The notes under the pieces: generated by a model | The model's database searches: none | What the model saw: only the letters and a program-made list of their open reading frames with translations | What the model was told of the DNA's origin: nothing | NCBI GenBank assembly: GCA_023664705.1 | Contig: JAMPFE010000041.1 | Location: 1-17,957 of the forward strand | Length of the DNA: 17,957 nt | DNA from: Lachnospiraceae bacterium | GTDB lineage: Bacteria; Bacillota; Clostridia; Oscillospirales; Ruminococcaceae | Direction: 5' to 3' | Translations under genes and position numbers: made by a program | In this document: in pieces, positions 1 through 7,201 of the stretch | Layout of the letters: every line of letters begins with the position of its first letter | Position numbering within the stretch: the stretch's first letter is position 1

Positions 1-39
1 AAAAATTTAAATTTTTTTCAAAAAACTGCTTGACTTTTG

Positions 40-201
40 TTAGCAGGTCTTGAAATTTAGTTTGGGGTGTAGTTCGTCCTGAAAAGCCAAAGTGACGAAA
101 TCTCCCATTGTCATACCATGTTCTTCGATGTATCGCTTGACCTCGGCGTGAAGTTCTGCGTTGATCTTGACGGTCACGCCTTTCTTTTCGTTAGTCGACA
201 T
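40..201 (-). CDS. Small ribbon-helix-helix-like protein (53 aa)
   Basis: I chose the ATG at 201 because AAAGGA lies about 9 nt before it; the frame is open further upstream, but those starts lack a comparable site. Residues about 8-20 give a short strand (GVTVKINAELH) followed by two helices (AEVKRYIEEHG, MGDFVTLAFQDEL). This is the order seen in Arc/MetJ-type ribbon-helix-helix DNA-binding proteins. The start lies inside the 3' end of the preceding 44-aa gene (11-nt overlap), so translation is probably coupled. The pair sits directly behind a serine recombinase C-terminus, where small accessory genes of integrated elements are often found. The fold is inferred from pattern only. An RHH repressor or antitoxin-like role is plausible but unproven. 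Confidence 0.6.
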   Translation of the reverse strand: MSTNEKKGVTVKINAELHAEVKRYIEEHGMTMGDFVTLAFQDELHPKLNFKTC

Positions 202-325
202 TGTTGTCAGTCCTTTCCATAAATTTCCTAAAAGCAGATTCCGCAATCTGTTCGACTGCGGAATCAGTTTGAGCCGCCTCTATCAGAAGCAGTTCGTACA
301 ATTGCATCGGAATTTCAATCTCCAT
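191..325 (-). CDS. 44-aa small protein between recombinase remnant and RHH gene
   Basis: ATG at 325 is preceded by AAAGG at a 6-nt spacing, and the frame runs to TAA at 191. The product begins MEIEIP and continues with two amphipathic helices (QLYELLLIEAAQTD; VEQIAESAFRKFMER). This strand-helix-helix layout again resembles a minimal ribbon-helix-helix subunit. It overlaps the end of recombinase remnant A by 11 nt (315-325) and the next gene by 11 nt (191-201), so three reading frames are chained by identical overlaps. I believe similar tiny genes follow serine recombinases in Clostridia elements, but I cannot search for that here. The function is unknown. Confidence 0.55.
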   Translation of the reverse strand: MEIEIPMQLYELLLIEAAQTDSAVEQIAESAFRKFMERTDNNVD

Positions 326-918
326 TTAAAACCTTTCTTGTTTCGAAGCCGCCCTTGAATGTTATTGTTATGATGTCCCTGCTCTCGACCGTGACCTTTT
401 CGATTAACTGCCGAACCGCAACGTCATCATACTCGGTCATGGTGAAATCTTCACTTTCAAGCCGATTCAGTACCGCGTCCAACTCGGCGAAGCCTCTTTG
501 CGCCGCTGCCTGTTTCGCCTTTTCGTTTTCTATGAATTCGCGGAGTGCTTTCATTTCGTCGCTGAATCGTGCAATATCGGACATTGCTGTTGCGGCGGTT
601 TCGGGAACAGTCGCCAGTTTTATCAGCTCGTCGATGTTTCTCGCGAGTTCGTCGATCCGCTGCTGCGCTGCTTGTACGCTGCCGTTGAGATTAGAGTCGA
701 GTACCTCGGTTATGCTCTCGCGGAGCATCCGCGCCACATCATCTTTGACCTCGCAGAACTCGTTTATCGCGCTCACGATGGCATTATGCAGTTCCTGCTC
801 GTCGACGGTTGGGGAGCAGTAGCACTTTTTCTTGCCATACTGTATTCGGCTGATACATCGCCATTTAATTTCTTTGAAACCTTTCGCAGTCCACGTTACC
901 CGCCGATACGGTGATGTA
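315..918 (-). pseudogene. Recombinase A: C-terminal remnant of a large serine recombinase
   Basis: The frame begins to resemble a serine recombinase at SPYRRVTWTAKG around 918. It continues through the second half of the recombinase zinc ribbon (WRCISR, then C-x-C at KKCYCSP). A long alpha-helical coiled coil follows (VQAAQQRIDELARNIDELIK and onward), then the usual C-terminal strand (RQLIEKVTVESRDIITITFKGG). In this family the residues before SPYRR would be the first CxxC of the ribbon, and all catalytic sequence would precede that. None of it is present: immediately upstream is the end of recombinase B in another frame. This is therefore a truncated gene that cannot recombine. It overlaps the 44-aa gene by 11 nt. 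Confidence 0.8.
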
Positions 919-937
919 ACATAAAGATACCAAACGC

Positions 938-2210
938 TCAAACCACTTTGTTGCGTATTTCAATTCTGTTGTTGGAATTGTAAATAACACTGCTTGTTTC
1001 CTCATATCCGCTATCCACCTTAACCACAAACGAGTAAAGAATCTCGATTTCGCGTGTGTTGGTCGTCTTATCCGTTTCGTGAATAAGGATACGGTCAATG
1101 AATTTGCAGAACCTCGTAATTCAATTCGTTTATTTCCGTGTATTTACGGACAAGCGCAACGAATTTCCTTACATCGGCGTTGCGATCCGAGACGTTTTTG
1201 ACCTCGTCGCTTAAAGCCTCGATGCTATTCTTTAATGCGGCTCTTTCCTCATCGTAGCCCGTGACAAGAAACGTGAATTGCTCATAGGAAATTTTGCCGA
1301 GAGCATTGTCCTCGTAGCATTTTCTGAACAAAATGTCCAATTCCGCAAGCCTTTTACGATGTTGTGCCATTTCTTTTTTCATCGTTTGGCTCGTTTTTGA
1401 CATTGCCTCGTCAACAAAGCGTTTTTCGTGCTTTTTAACGTAACTCATAACACGCCGCAGGTCATTAAGAACAATGTCAATCAAGACCTACTTGCGAATG
1501 AAATGGTCGGAGCAAGGACGTTTTTCCGTTCGTGTATGCGTTCTGTAGTTTCCGCACGAATATGCGTGCTTGCGCTCTAGGTCTTCTCGCCGCGTGGGAC
1601 ATACATTTTATACCCGCAATCCGCGCAGAACAGCAGCCCCGAAAACATATCCACCTCATCGCATTCCTTTGGACGCGTCCGTGTTTCAAGCCGTTTTTGT
1701 GCGAGTGCAAACGTTTCCTCATCAATCAACGCGGTTCGGGTATTCGGAAAGAAAAACCGCTCATTTTTAGCGACAGCGTTTACCTTTTTGCATTTGTACG
1801 ACACCTTGTGCGTTTTGTTGGTATAGGTGTGTCCCAGATACTCCTCACGCCGCAAAATGTCATATATGGTTTTGTTGGGAGTTCTCGGGCATCTGATAGT
1901 GTTGATTGTTACCCGTTCTGTAATGTCGCAAAGCACCGGCTATTAAAACCTTGTTGTCATAGAGCCAATGAATAATCTTTGCTACACTTTCTCCGCTTAC
2001 ATACATCGAAAAAATTTGCTTAACGACATATGCGGTTTCAGTATCGGGAATAAGGTGGTTACAGTCGTTCGGATCCTGTATGTAGCCGTATGGCACTTCA
2101 CCGTTTGTCCGTTCACCGCGCTGGGCTTTTGACATCTGAACAGCTCGAATTTTTTTGCTCACATCACGAGCATACCATTCATTTCCGAAAACCTCAATTA
2201 AAGGAATCAA
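938..2210 (-). pseudogene. Recombinase B: decayed Tn4451/TnpX-type serine recombinase lacking the catalytic domain
   Basis: Reading from 2210 downward, the first recognisable residues are IPLIEVFGNEWYARDVSKKIRAV, the linker helix just after the resolvase domain. The recombinase domain follows (GEVPYGYIQDP; TIYDILRREEYLGHTYTNKT), in a different frame from about 1936. Next come zinc-ribbon parts (LLFCADCGYKMYVPRGEKT; then HAYSCGNYRTHTRTEKR and CSDHFIRK in a third frame), a TAG near 1485, and a coiled coil with RKYTEINELNYEVLQ. After another frameshift near 1100 comes KFIDRILIHETDKTTNTREIEI, the DUF4368-type end, closing at a TGA at 938-940. At least three frame breaks and one nonsense codon show it is dead. 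The N-terminal catalytic domain is absent: its place is taken by the end of recombinase C. Confidence 0.85.
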
Positions 2211-3245
2211 TTATGATGTCATAAATCCCGCGTCGAGGCGCTTTTTTCACAGTGTAAGTCAAGTGAAATCCCATCGGAATCCCGCACAAATAAATGTTAA
2301 GATGGCCGATACGCGGGAACGACGATTTTCTCAAGCATCTCTCCGTAAATTTCGGTGTTGCTTACGTCACATTCCGCAACGTTTTTGATGCGCTCCATCG
2401 CCGCTGTAATTCCGTCGATCTGCTTTTGGTGCAGCGCCCCGATGTTTTGACTTTCGGCGATTTGTTCGTGAGCTTGGTTATTTCGTCATCGTAAAATTCC
2501 GTCTGCTGTTTCAAATCATCTTTAGTGATCAAATCCTCAAGCATAAGGTCGATAGCCTTGCGCTTTTTGTTTTTCAGAACTTCAATTTCGGCTTTAAGCG
2601 GAGCGACATTGACCGTTCTTTGATTTTTCCGAATAAGCCGAATTTCGTTCAGCATTTCCTTTTCAAGCGAGATTCCGATATTTTCACTGTTTCGTTGCCA
2701 AACCCGAAACGATATAACTGTAACCGCATTTGCCGCAAATTATTTTTTCACTGAACCAATATTCTGTCCTCGTGGTGATTGCGAATTGTAATAAGCGGTG
2801 CTTCTGGGTTATCCCCGTGATTGGTGATTTCGCGCGGCTTAATTATCTCCGCTTCTTCGGGAACAATTTCGAGCTTTCTGTCAACGACCTTGTAGCCGTA
2901 AATGCGCCCGCAGCCCAGCACTACGCCGTTTTCCATTCGTCTGCGCATGCCCCATTTAACGCGCTCCGAAATCTTTCGTGATTCCTCTTGAGCGATCGAC
3001 GACATAATTGTCAGCCTTAATTCGCCGCCCTTGTCGCGCGTGTCGATACCGTCGTTCATAAATATAACGCCGATTTTTAATTCGGATAATCTGCGCGTGT
3101 AATTCAGCGTATCGACGGTATTTCTTGCAAAACGCGAAACCTCTTTAGTGAGAATTAAATTGATTTTTCCCGCTTCGCAATCAGCGATCATTCGGTTGAA
3201 ACCATCGCGCTTTTTGGTCGAAGTCCCGGTTATGCCTTCGTCGGA
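2211..3245 (-). pseudogene. Recombinase C: degenerate large serine recombinase, N-terminus lost
   Basis: The catalytic-domain homology starts around 3245 with DEGITGTSTKKRDGFNRMIADC. It continues through LILTKEVSRFARNTVDTL and the conserved MSSIAQEESRKISERVKWG. The first roughly 60 residues, including the YxRVSTxxQ motif with the nucleophilic serine, are missing. After residues IVPEEAEIIK the recombinase domain is deleted and the frame jumps to zinc-ribbon sequence (EKIICGKCGYSY), then TGA, then a coiled-coil piece (LKAEIEVLKNKKRKAIDLML). It then shifts frame again into MERIKNVAECDVSNTEIYGEML and a final IYLCGIPMGFHLTYTV that ends at TAA 2211-2213. This is inactive. The open frame continues upstream of 3245 to about 3440 with sequence I cannot assign. 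Confidence 0.82.
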
Positions 3246-3340
3246 CGACTGATTTATAGGAATTTTTTCACCCGTATACTCATCTATCAGTTTACCGGCT
3301 TTTCTTTGCGCAGATACTTCTTTGTTCCTAGCTTTATATG

Positions 3341-3371
3341 CACTTTTGGGTGGTTTATCCGCCCAAAAGTG
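3341..3371. repeat. Perfect 10-bp inverted repeat, 13-bp stem overall
   Basis: CACTTTTGGG at 3341-3350 pairs with CCCAAAAGTG at 3362-3371. With one T.G pair the stem extends inward by 3 bp, leaving a 5-nt TTTAT loop. There is no T-run on either side, so it is not an obvious intrinsic terminator. It lies just outside the surviving homology of recombinase C and could be an element end, an old att-flanking structure or an RNA hairpin. No function is shown. Confidence 0.55.
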
Positions 3372-3390
3372 AAAGAGCTTTGATAAACGG

Positions 3391-3425
3391 GAGCCGATCT
3401 CATTCGAGGTTGGCTCTTGATTTTT
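3391..3425 (+). terminator. Rho-independent terminator-like hairpin
   Basis: GAGCCGATCTC at 3391-3401 pairs with GAGGTTGGCTC at 3406-3416 (two G.T pairs, loop ATTC). It is followed by TTGATTTTT on the plus strand. No plus-strand gene lies directly upstream, so it may insulate the TetR operon from read-through or be a leftover of a lost gene. Confidence 0.5.
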
Positions 3426-3551
3426 AAAAATATTAAGAATTCATCTAAACAGAGCGCAACAATAACGTTTGCATTAACTTATCATATCCAAAAACGTCGT
3501 CCTCAATTTATCGGCTTTATGTGAAAATTTGATGAAAATTTCAAAAATATA

Positions 3552-3580
3552 TTGACTTTAGTCATTGACTTGGGTATAAT
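3552..3580 (+). promoter_or_regulatory. Sigma-A-type promoter of the tetR-AKR operon
   Basis: TTGACT at 3552-3557 and TATAAT at 3575-3580 are separated by exactly 17 nt, a near-consensus housekeeping promoter. The first base of the TetR start codon is 18 nt past the -10, so the leader is very short. The spacer carries the putative TetR operator. Confidence 0.85.
3553..3570. promoter_or_regulatory. Putative TetR operator: overlapping palindromes
   Basis: TGACT-TT-AGTCA-T-TGACT gives two overlapping inverted repeats (TGACT/AGTCA and AGTCA/TGACT). It also gives a direct repeat of TTGACTT 13 bp apart (3552 and 3565). It overlaps the -35 and the spacer of the only promoter seen for the operon, where a bound TetR dimer would block RNA polymerase. 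That TetR-family members commonly repress their own operon is family knowledge; binding here is inferred. Confidence 0.6.
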
Positions 3581-3598
3581 AAATATGGGGTGAGCAAT

Positions 3599-4183
3599 AT
3601 GGGCAAACGTCAAGAGGCGGCAAAGCTGACTAAACGAAACATTATTTTGGCGGCGAAAAAGCTGCATGAGCAGCGCGGTTTGGCTGACGTGTCCGTTGAC
3701 GAGATCGTTGCCGAAGCGAATGTCAGCAAGGGCAGCTTTTATGTGTATTTCAAGCGCAAAGAGGACGTGGCTTCGGCTATCGCTTTTTTTCGCTTCGATG
3801 AGTTAAAAGACTCATTGGAGCGCTGCCGCGGTACTGCCGCCAAAAAATTGGCGCGTTTCCTCACGGAATCCGTGCGGTATATCGAGGAAGAGGGCTTGGC
3901 GCTCTGCAAGGAATGGATGAAAAGCGCAGTCTCGCCGACAGACAAAGACGGTTCTGGTATTCAAAAATTGAACTACGACAGGGAGTTTATTTTGAAAACT
4001 CTACTCTCCGCGAAAGAAAAAGGCGAGATCGACGCTCCCGCGGAAACGCTAACCGACGTTCTTATGGCGGAATATTACGGCTCGGTGGCACTTTGGTGTA
4101 TAACAGACGGAGAATTCCCCATGTTGGAGCATATAAAAAATTTTTCGGGAACTTTAGGCGAATTGCTGAAAAAATATCAATGA
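3599..4183 (+). CDS. TetR/AcrR-family transcriptional regulator
   Basis: The product has 194 aa. I prefer ATG 3599 because GGGGTG sits 6 nt upstream; a GTG at 3590, in frame, would place the start inside that site. Residues about 13-51 form the TetR DNA-binding domain: helix RNIILAAKKLHEQRG, then the helix-turn-helix VSVDEIVAEANVSKGSFYVYFKRKEDV, whose second half is the family signature. The remainder is a helical ligand-binding/dimer domain with no closer assignment. It lies 15 nt before the first aldo/keto reductase and shares its promoter. It is therefore likely to be the autoregulating repressor that senses a substrate or inducer of the reductases, such as an aldehyde or electrophile; the inducer is not deducible. 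Confidence 0.9.
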   Translation: MGKRQEAAKLTKRNIILAAKKLHEQRGLADVSVDEIVAEANVSKGSFYVYFKRKEDVASAIAFFRFDELKDSLERCRGTAAKKLARFLTESVRYIEEEGLALCKEWMKSAVSPTDKDGSGIQKLNYDREFILKTLLSAKEKGEIDAPAETLTDVLMAEYYGSVALWCITDGEFPMLEHIKNFSGTLGELLKKYQ

Positions 4184-4198
4184 TCGGAGGTCGTAAAT

Positions 4199-5044
4199 AT
4201 GGAATTTACAACACTTTCAAACGGCGTAAAAATGCCATTGATCGGACTTGGCGTGTATCAAGTTCCGGATGCGGCGCAGTGCGAGGGAGCGGTCCTTTAC
4301 GCGCTGAAAACGGGCTATCGGCTGATCGATACGGCAGCCGCCTACGCCAACGAGGAAGCGGTAGGCTCAGCTGTAAAAAAGAGCGGCGTTCCGCGAGATA
4401 AGATCTTCATAACGTCAAAGGTGTGGGTCGCGGATTTCGGTTATGAGAAAACGAAAAAAGCGGTTGAAAATTCGCTGAAAAAGCTGGATACGGACTATAT
4501 GGACTTGTGTCTGCTTCATCAGTCGCTGTCCGATTATTACGGCTCGTGGAGAGCGTTCGAGGAGTTGTATCGCGAGGGCAAGCTCCGCACCGTCGGAGTA
4601 TCGAATTTCTATCCCGAACGTTTGACAGACCTTTGTATGAACGCCGAAATAAAGCCTATGGTCAATCAGATCGAATGCCATCCGTTCTTCCAAAGAACGA
4701 CCGACCTTGAATGCGCAAAGCATTTCGACGTTCAGATAGAAGCGTGGGCACCGTTCGCGGAAGCCGGCAGAGGCATATTCACCAACGAGATTTTGACGCA
4801 GATCGCGCGGGCGCACAACAAAACGGCGGCTCAGATAATTCTCCGCTGGAACGTTCAGCGCGGCGTTGTTGTGATCCCGAAATCCGTACACAACGAGCGT
4901 ATCGAGGAAAATTTCAATATTTTCGACTTTGAATTATCGGAAAGCGAAATGTCTCGGATCGCCGCTCTCGATACGGGTCACACGGAGATCATAGACCATT
5001 ACGATTGGAAGATCGCAAAAATGCTGAACGAGGTCGGACGATAA
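4199..5044 (+). CDS. Aldo/keto reductase (first of a tandem pair)
   Basis: The product has 281 aa, a normal length for the family, with GGAGGT 7 nt before the ATG. Members reduce aldehydes and ketones with NAD(P)H in the cytosol. The catalytic tetrad is visible: Asp44 and Tyr49 in IDTAAAYANE, Lys74 in ITSKVW, His107 in LCLLHQSL. Also present are GVSNF near 133-137, NQIECHPF, and the cofactor-binding end IPKSVHNERIEENFNIFDFELS. It resembles the 2,5-diketo-gluconic acid reductase / methylglyoxal reductase branch, but the substrate cannot be read from sequence. It shares a promoter with tetR and lies 27 nt before a second reductase with aligned motif positions. Confidence 0.93.
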   Translation: MEFTTLSNGVKMPLIGLGVYQVPDAAQCEGAVLYALKTGYRLIDTAAAYANEEAVGSAVKKSGVPRDKIFITSKVWVADFGYEKTKKAVENSLKKLDTDYMDLCLLHQSLSDYYGSWRAFEELYREGKLRTVGVSNFYPERLTDLCMNAEIKPMVNQIECHPFFQRTTDLECAKHFDVQIEAWAPFAEAGRGIFTNEILTQIARAHNKTAAQIILRWNVQRGVVVIPKSVHNERIEENFNIFDFELSESEMSRIAALDTGHTEIIDHYDWKIAKMLNEVGR

Positions 5045-5071
5045 TTTAACATTTATAGGAGGAAATTCACA

Positions 5072-5923
5072 ATGGAAACGATTAAATTGAACGACGGCAA
5101 TTCGATACCTGCAATAGGCTTCGGAGTTTTTATGATACCTAACGACGGTCCGACCTATGAGGCAGTGCTCGCCGCATTGAAAGCGGGTTATCGGCATATC
5201 GACACTGCGGCGGCGTATTTCAACGAGAGCGACGTGGGAAAGGCGATACGCGACAGCGGTATTCCGCGCGGGGAAATTTTCGTTACAAGCAAGCTGTGGC
5301 TTCAAGATTACGGTTACGAGCAAGCGAAGAAAGGCATCGCGCGTTCTTTGCGCAAGCTGGATATAGGTTATATCGATCTGTACCTTATTCATCAGCCCTA
5401 CGGCGACGTGCCGGGAGCTTGGAAAGCGATGGAAGAAGCGAAAGCCGCGGGGCAGCTGAGATCTATCGGCGTGAGCAATATAACGCCGAAAATTTGGAAT
5501 AAATTCGTACCTCAATTTGCGTCAAAGCCCTCGGTAAATCAAGTGGAATTCAATCCGCTGTTTCAGCAAAAGGAGCTTCGCAAGCTGATGGAAAAGGACG
5601 ATGTAAAGCTCGAAGCGTGGTATCCTCTCGGTCACGGAAGCGCGGAATTGCTTGAAAACCCCGTTATTACCAAAATAGCCGAAAAATACGGCAAAAATTC
5701 GGGGCAGATAATTCTCCGCTTTGAAATTCAGGACGGCGTTATCACGCTTCCAAAATCCACCAATCCCGAAAGAATACGCGGCAATATCAACATTTTCGAC
5801 TTTGAACTGACCGACAGCGAAATGGCGGAAATTCGTGCGCTTGACACTGGAAATGGCTCGCACGATCCCGATGCGGACGGGGTGGCGGAAAGTCTGCTGA
5901 AAGCGTTCAGGATCGAGGATTGA
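5072..5923 (+). CDS. Aldo/keto reductase (second of a tandem pair)
   Basis: The product has 283 aa, with AGGAGG upstream of the ATG. The tetrad falls at the same residue numbers as in the first copy: Asp44, Tyr49, Lys74, His107 (LYLIHQPY). The C-terminal nucleotide-binding motif LPKSTNPERIRGNINIFDFELT also matches, so the two arose by duplication within the family. They differ in the substrate-loop areas (VADFGYE versus LQDYGYE; GSWRAFEEL versus GAWKAMEEA), suggesting different substrate ranges. It is the last gene of the operon and a hairpin follows 17 nt after its stop. It probably detoxifies reactive carbonyls together with its neighbour. Confidence 0.93.
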   Translation: METIKLNDGNSIPAIGFGVFMIPNDGPTYEAVLAALKAGYRHIDTAAAYFNESDVGKAIRDSGIPRGEIFVTSKLWLQDYGYEQAKKGIARSLRKLDIGYIDLYLIHQPYGDVPGAWKAMEEAKAAGQLRSIGVSNITPKIWNKFVPQFASKPSVNQVEFNPLFQQKELRKLMEKDDVKLEAWYPLGHGSAELLENPVITKIAEKYGKNSGQIILRFEIQDGVITLPKSTNPERIRGNINIFDFELTDSEMAEIRALDTGNGSHDPDADGVAESLLKAFRIED

Positions 5924-5939
5924 TCTATAAAACAATGCA

Positions 5940-5965
5940 GTCCTTGCCGCTGTAACGGCAGGGAC
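5940..5965. terminator. Bidirectional terminator hairpin between convergent genes
   Basis: GTCCTTGCCG and CGGCAGGGAC form a 10-bp stem (one T.G pair) around the loop CTGTAA. The downstream T-content on the plus strand is modest (ATTCGCTTTG). It separates the AKR operon from the convergent AlkZ-like gene and could serve both. Confidence 0.6.
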
Positions 5966-5982
5966 ATTCGCTTTGTGTAATG

Positions 5983-6663
5983 CTATCCGATCATCTTCAA
6001 AATAATTTTTTCGTCCGCGTCGGGCAGCAGCCCCCTCAAATGCTCAAATATCCGTTCCTTAGACTCGCTAGGCTCTCTGCCGTATGCCGCACGGACGAAC
6101 TCCGCACCGAACTGCTCCTCGGGAGTGGTATAGCGCGCAACTCCTCAACCGTATCGGTTGCCGTGAGCGTCGAGCATATACTCAAAATCCGTGACGTTTA
6201 TGTAGGTCTGCATTTGCAGCCGCGTGATTATCGTTTCAAAGCCCTTTTTGCCGTCCTTGCCGTAGCCGCCGACCGCTTTGATTTCTTTCGATAACATTGA
6301 CTTTCCGTTGAATATAATGTCATACAATTCCTTGTCCTTGAATGCGGAAAGTCCGTCCTCGTAACGTGCGTCGAAGTCGTAGCCGTCGCGTCTATAATTC
6401 GCGAGATCGGGAAACCATTCCGTGCTCACAAAACCTGCCTTATTGCGAAACAGCTTCCCGTAAACGCACTTCCCCGAACGCGCCGCAGGACCTTTCCATT
6501 CCCACGGACCGTCCGCGGTATCGGAAAACCACAGCTCGGGCGGCGTATGCTCCTCGACCGAAAAGCCGCTTATCTCATTACGAAAAAACGGCAGAAATCC
6601 GCACTGCTCCACCAGCTTTATCAGATCGTTTTCGCTTTTGACTTTTTTATTCTGTAATTTCAT
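5983..6663 (-). pseudogene. AlkZ-related protein gene with one in-frame TGA
   Basis: ATG 6663 has AGGGAG 8 nt upstream and a consensus promoter. The first 172 codons read cleanly, with family-typical blocks VEEHTPPELWFS, GPWEWKGPAAR, YGKLFRNKAGFVS, YRRDGYDFDARYEDG, and TRLQMQTYINVTDFEYM. They end RYG at a TGA (6145-6147). The same frame then continues with no further stop for another 53 codons (GVARYTTPEEQFGAEF, then ESKERIFEHL) to TAG at 5983. In relatives I recall, a Trp follows RYG, so a single TGG-to-TGA change explains it. Unbroken, the protein would be about 226 aa. AlkZ/YcaQ relatives are winged-helix proteins linked to DNA glycosylases; the role of this short branch is uncertain. Confidence 0.72.
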
Positions 6664-6693
6664 ACGTCAGACTCCCTATTATTTTATGTTTTT

Positions 6694-6722
6694 ATTATAA
6701 CATATTCGGATGATTTTTTCAA
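6694..6722 (-). promoter_or_regulatory. Promoter of the AlkZ-like gene
   Basis: On the minus strand, TTGAAA (6722-6717) and TATAAT (6699-6694) are separated by 17 nt and lie about 30 nt before the ATG at 6663. This shows the gene is transcribed independently of the operon upstream, which ends at the adjacent terminator. Confidence 0.75.
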
Positions 6723-6733
6723 GAGTAATTTAT

Positions 6734-6768
6734 AAAACGGCTGAGCTTATTTGGAGCGCAGCCGTTTT
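6734..6768 (-). terminator. Terminator closing the MATE-to-C_GCAxxG operon
   Basis: AAAACGGCTG (6734-6743) and CAGCCGTTTT (6759-6768) form a perfect 10-bp stem that starts a few bases after the TAA of the C_GCAxxG_C_C gene. Each strand ends in a run of T, so it can work in both directions. It separates that operon from the AlkZ promoter. Confidence 0.8.
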
Positions 6769-6771
6769 TGC

Positions 6772-7188
6772 TTATTCATCGGTATTATGTTCTAAAACCT
6801 TGTTGACCGTTTCCGCCGCTATGCGAACCTTTCTTCCGCATTTAAACGGTTGCGGCTTACCGCCGTGGAGTATCTCGCGGCAGACTATCGAACCGAATTC
6901 TTTTTCAAAAAGCGCAGCCGCTTCTCGAATTTTCGCGTAAGTGTCAAGCTTTGTTTTGCCGCCCTCAAGCTTTCCGTCGCTGTAGCAATAGCTTATCACG
7001 GCGAATACCGGCGAAAGCGCTCTGCACACCGCTTGAAGTCCGCCGAAACCGCCCCCGAAGCCCTCGCTCAAACGATAGAGAGCCGTTTTGTCAAGCCCGA
7101 TAATGTCCGAATATGCGCACAAAACCGACTGTGAGCAGGTGCAGCCGCCGCGATAATTTTGCAGCGCCTCCGTTACTTGTTTTTCCAT
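6772..7188 (-). CDS. C_GCAxxG_C_C family protein
   Basis: The start is ATG 7188, with AGAGGA 6 nt upstream; the frame is open to 7221, but that part overlaps the previous gene's end. The 138-aa product matches the cysteine-rich C_GCAxxG_C_C family: GGCTCSQSVLCAYSD (Cys16, Cys18, Cys24), the glycine-rich RLSEGFGGGFGGLQAVCRALS (Cys55), then Cys103 (SIVCREIL) and Cys117 (FKCGRKV). The family is thought to be redox-active or metal-binding, but the biochemistry is unsettled. It lies 13 nt after the iron alcohol dehydrogenase and is the last gene of the operon, consistent with an electron-transfer or redox role next to an oxidoreductase. Confidence 0.88.
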   Translation of the reverse strand: MEKQVTEALQNYRGGCTCSQSVLCAYSDIIGLDKTALYRLSEGFGGGFGGLQAVCRALSPVFAVISYCYSDGKLEGGKTKLDTYAKIREAAALFEKEFGSIVCREILHGGKPQPFKCGRKVRIAAETVNKVLEHNTDE

Positions 7189-7201
7189 TGCGTATCCTCT
7201 G

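Noticed and set aside
3341..3371. Intrinsic terminator.
   Set aside because: The stem is strong but no T-run follows on either strand, so it is listed only as an inverted repeat.
5983..6663. Global reassignment of TGA to Trp.
   Set aside because: The TetR gene, the second reductase and the toxin gene end at TGA in the right place, and Trp is encoded by TGG throughout. A local mutation explains the one case.
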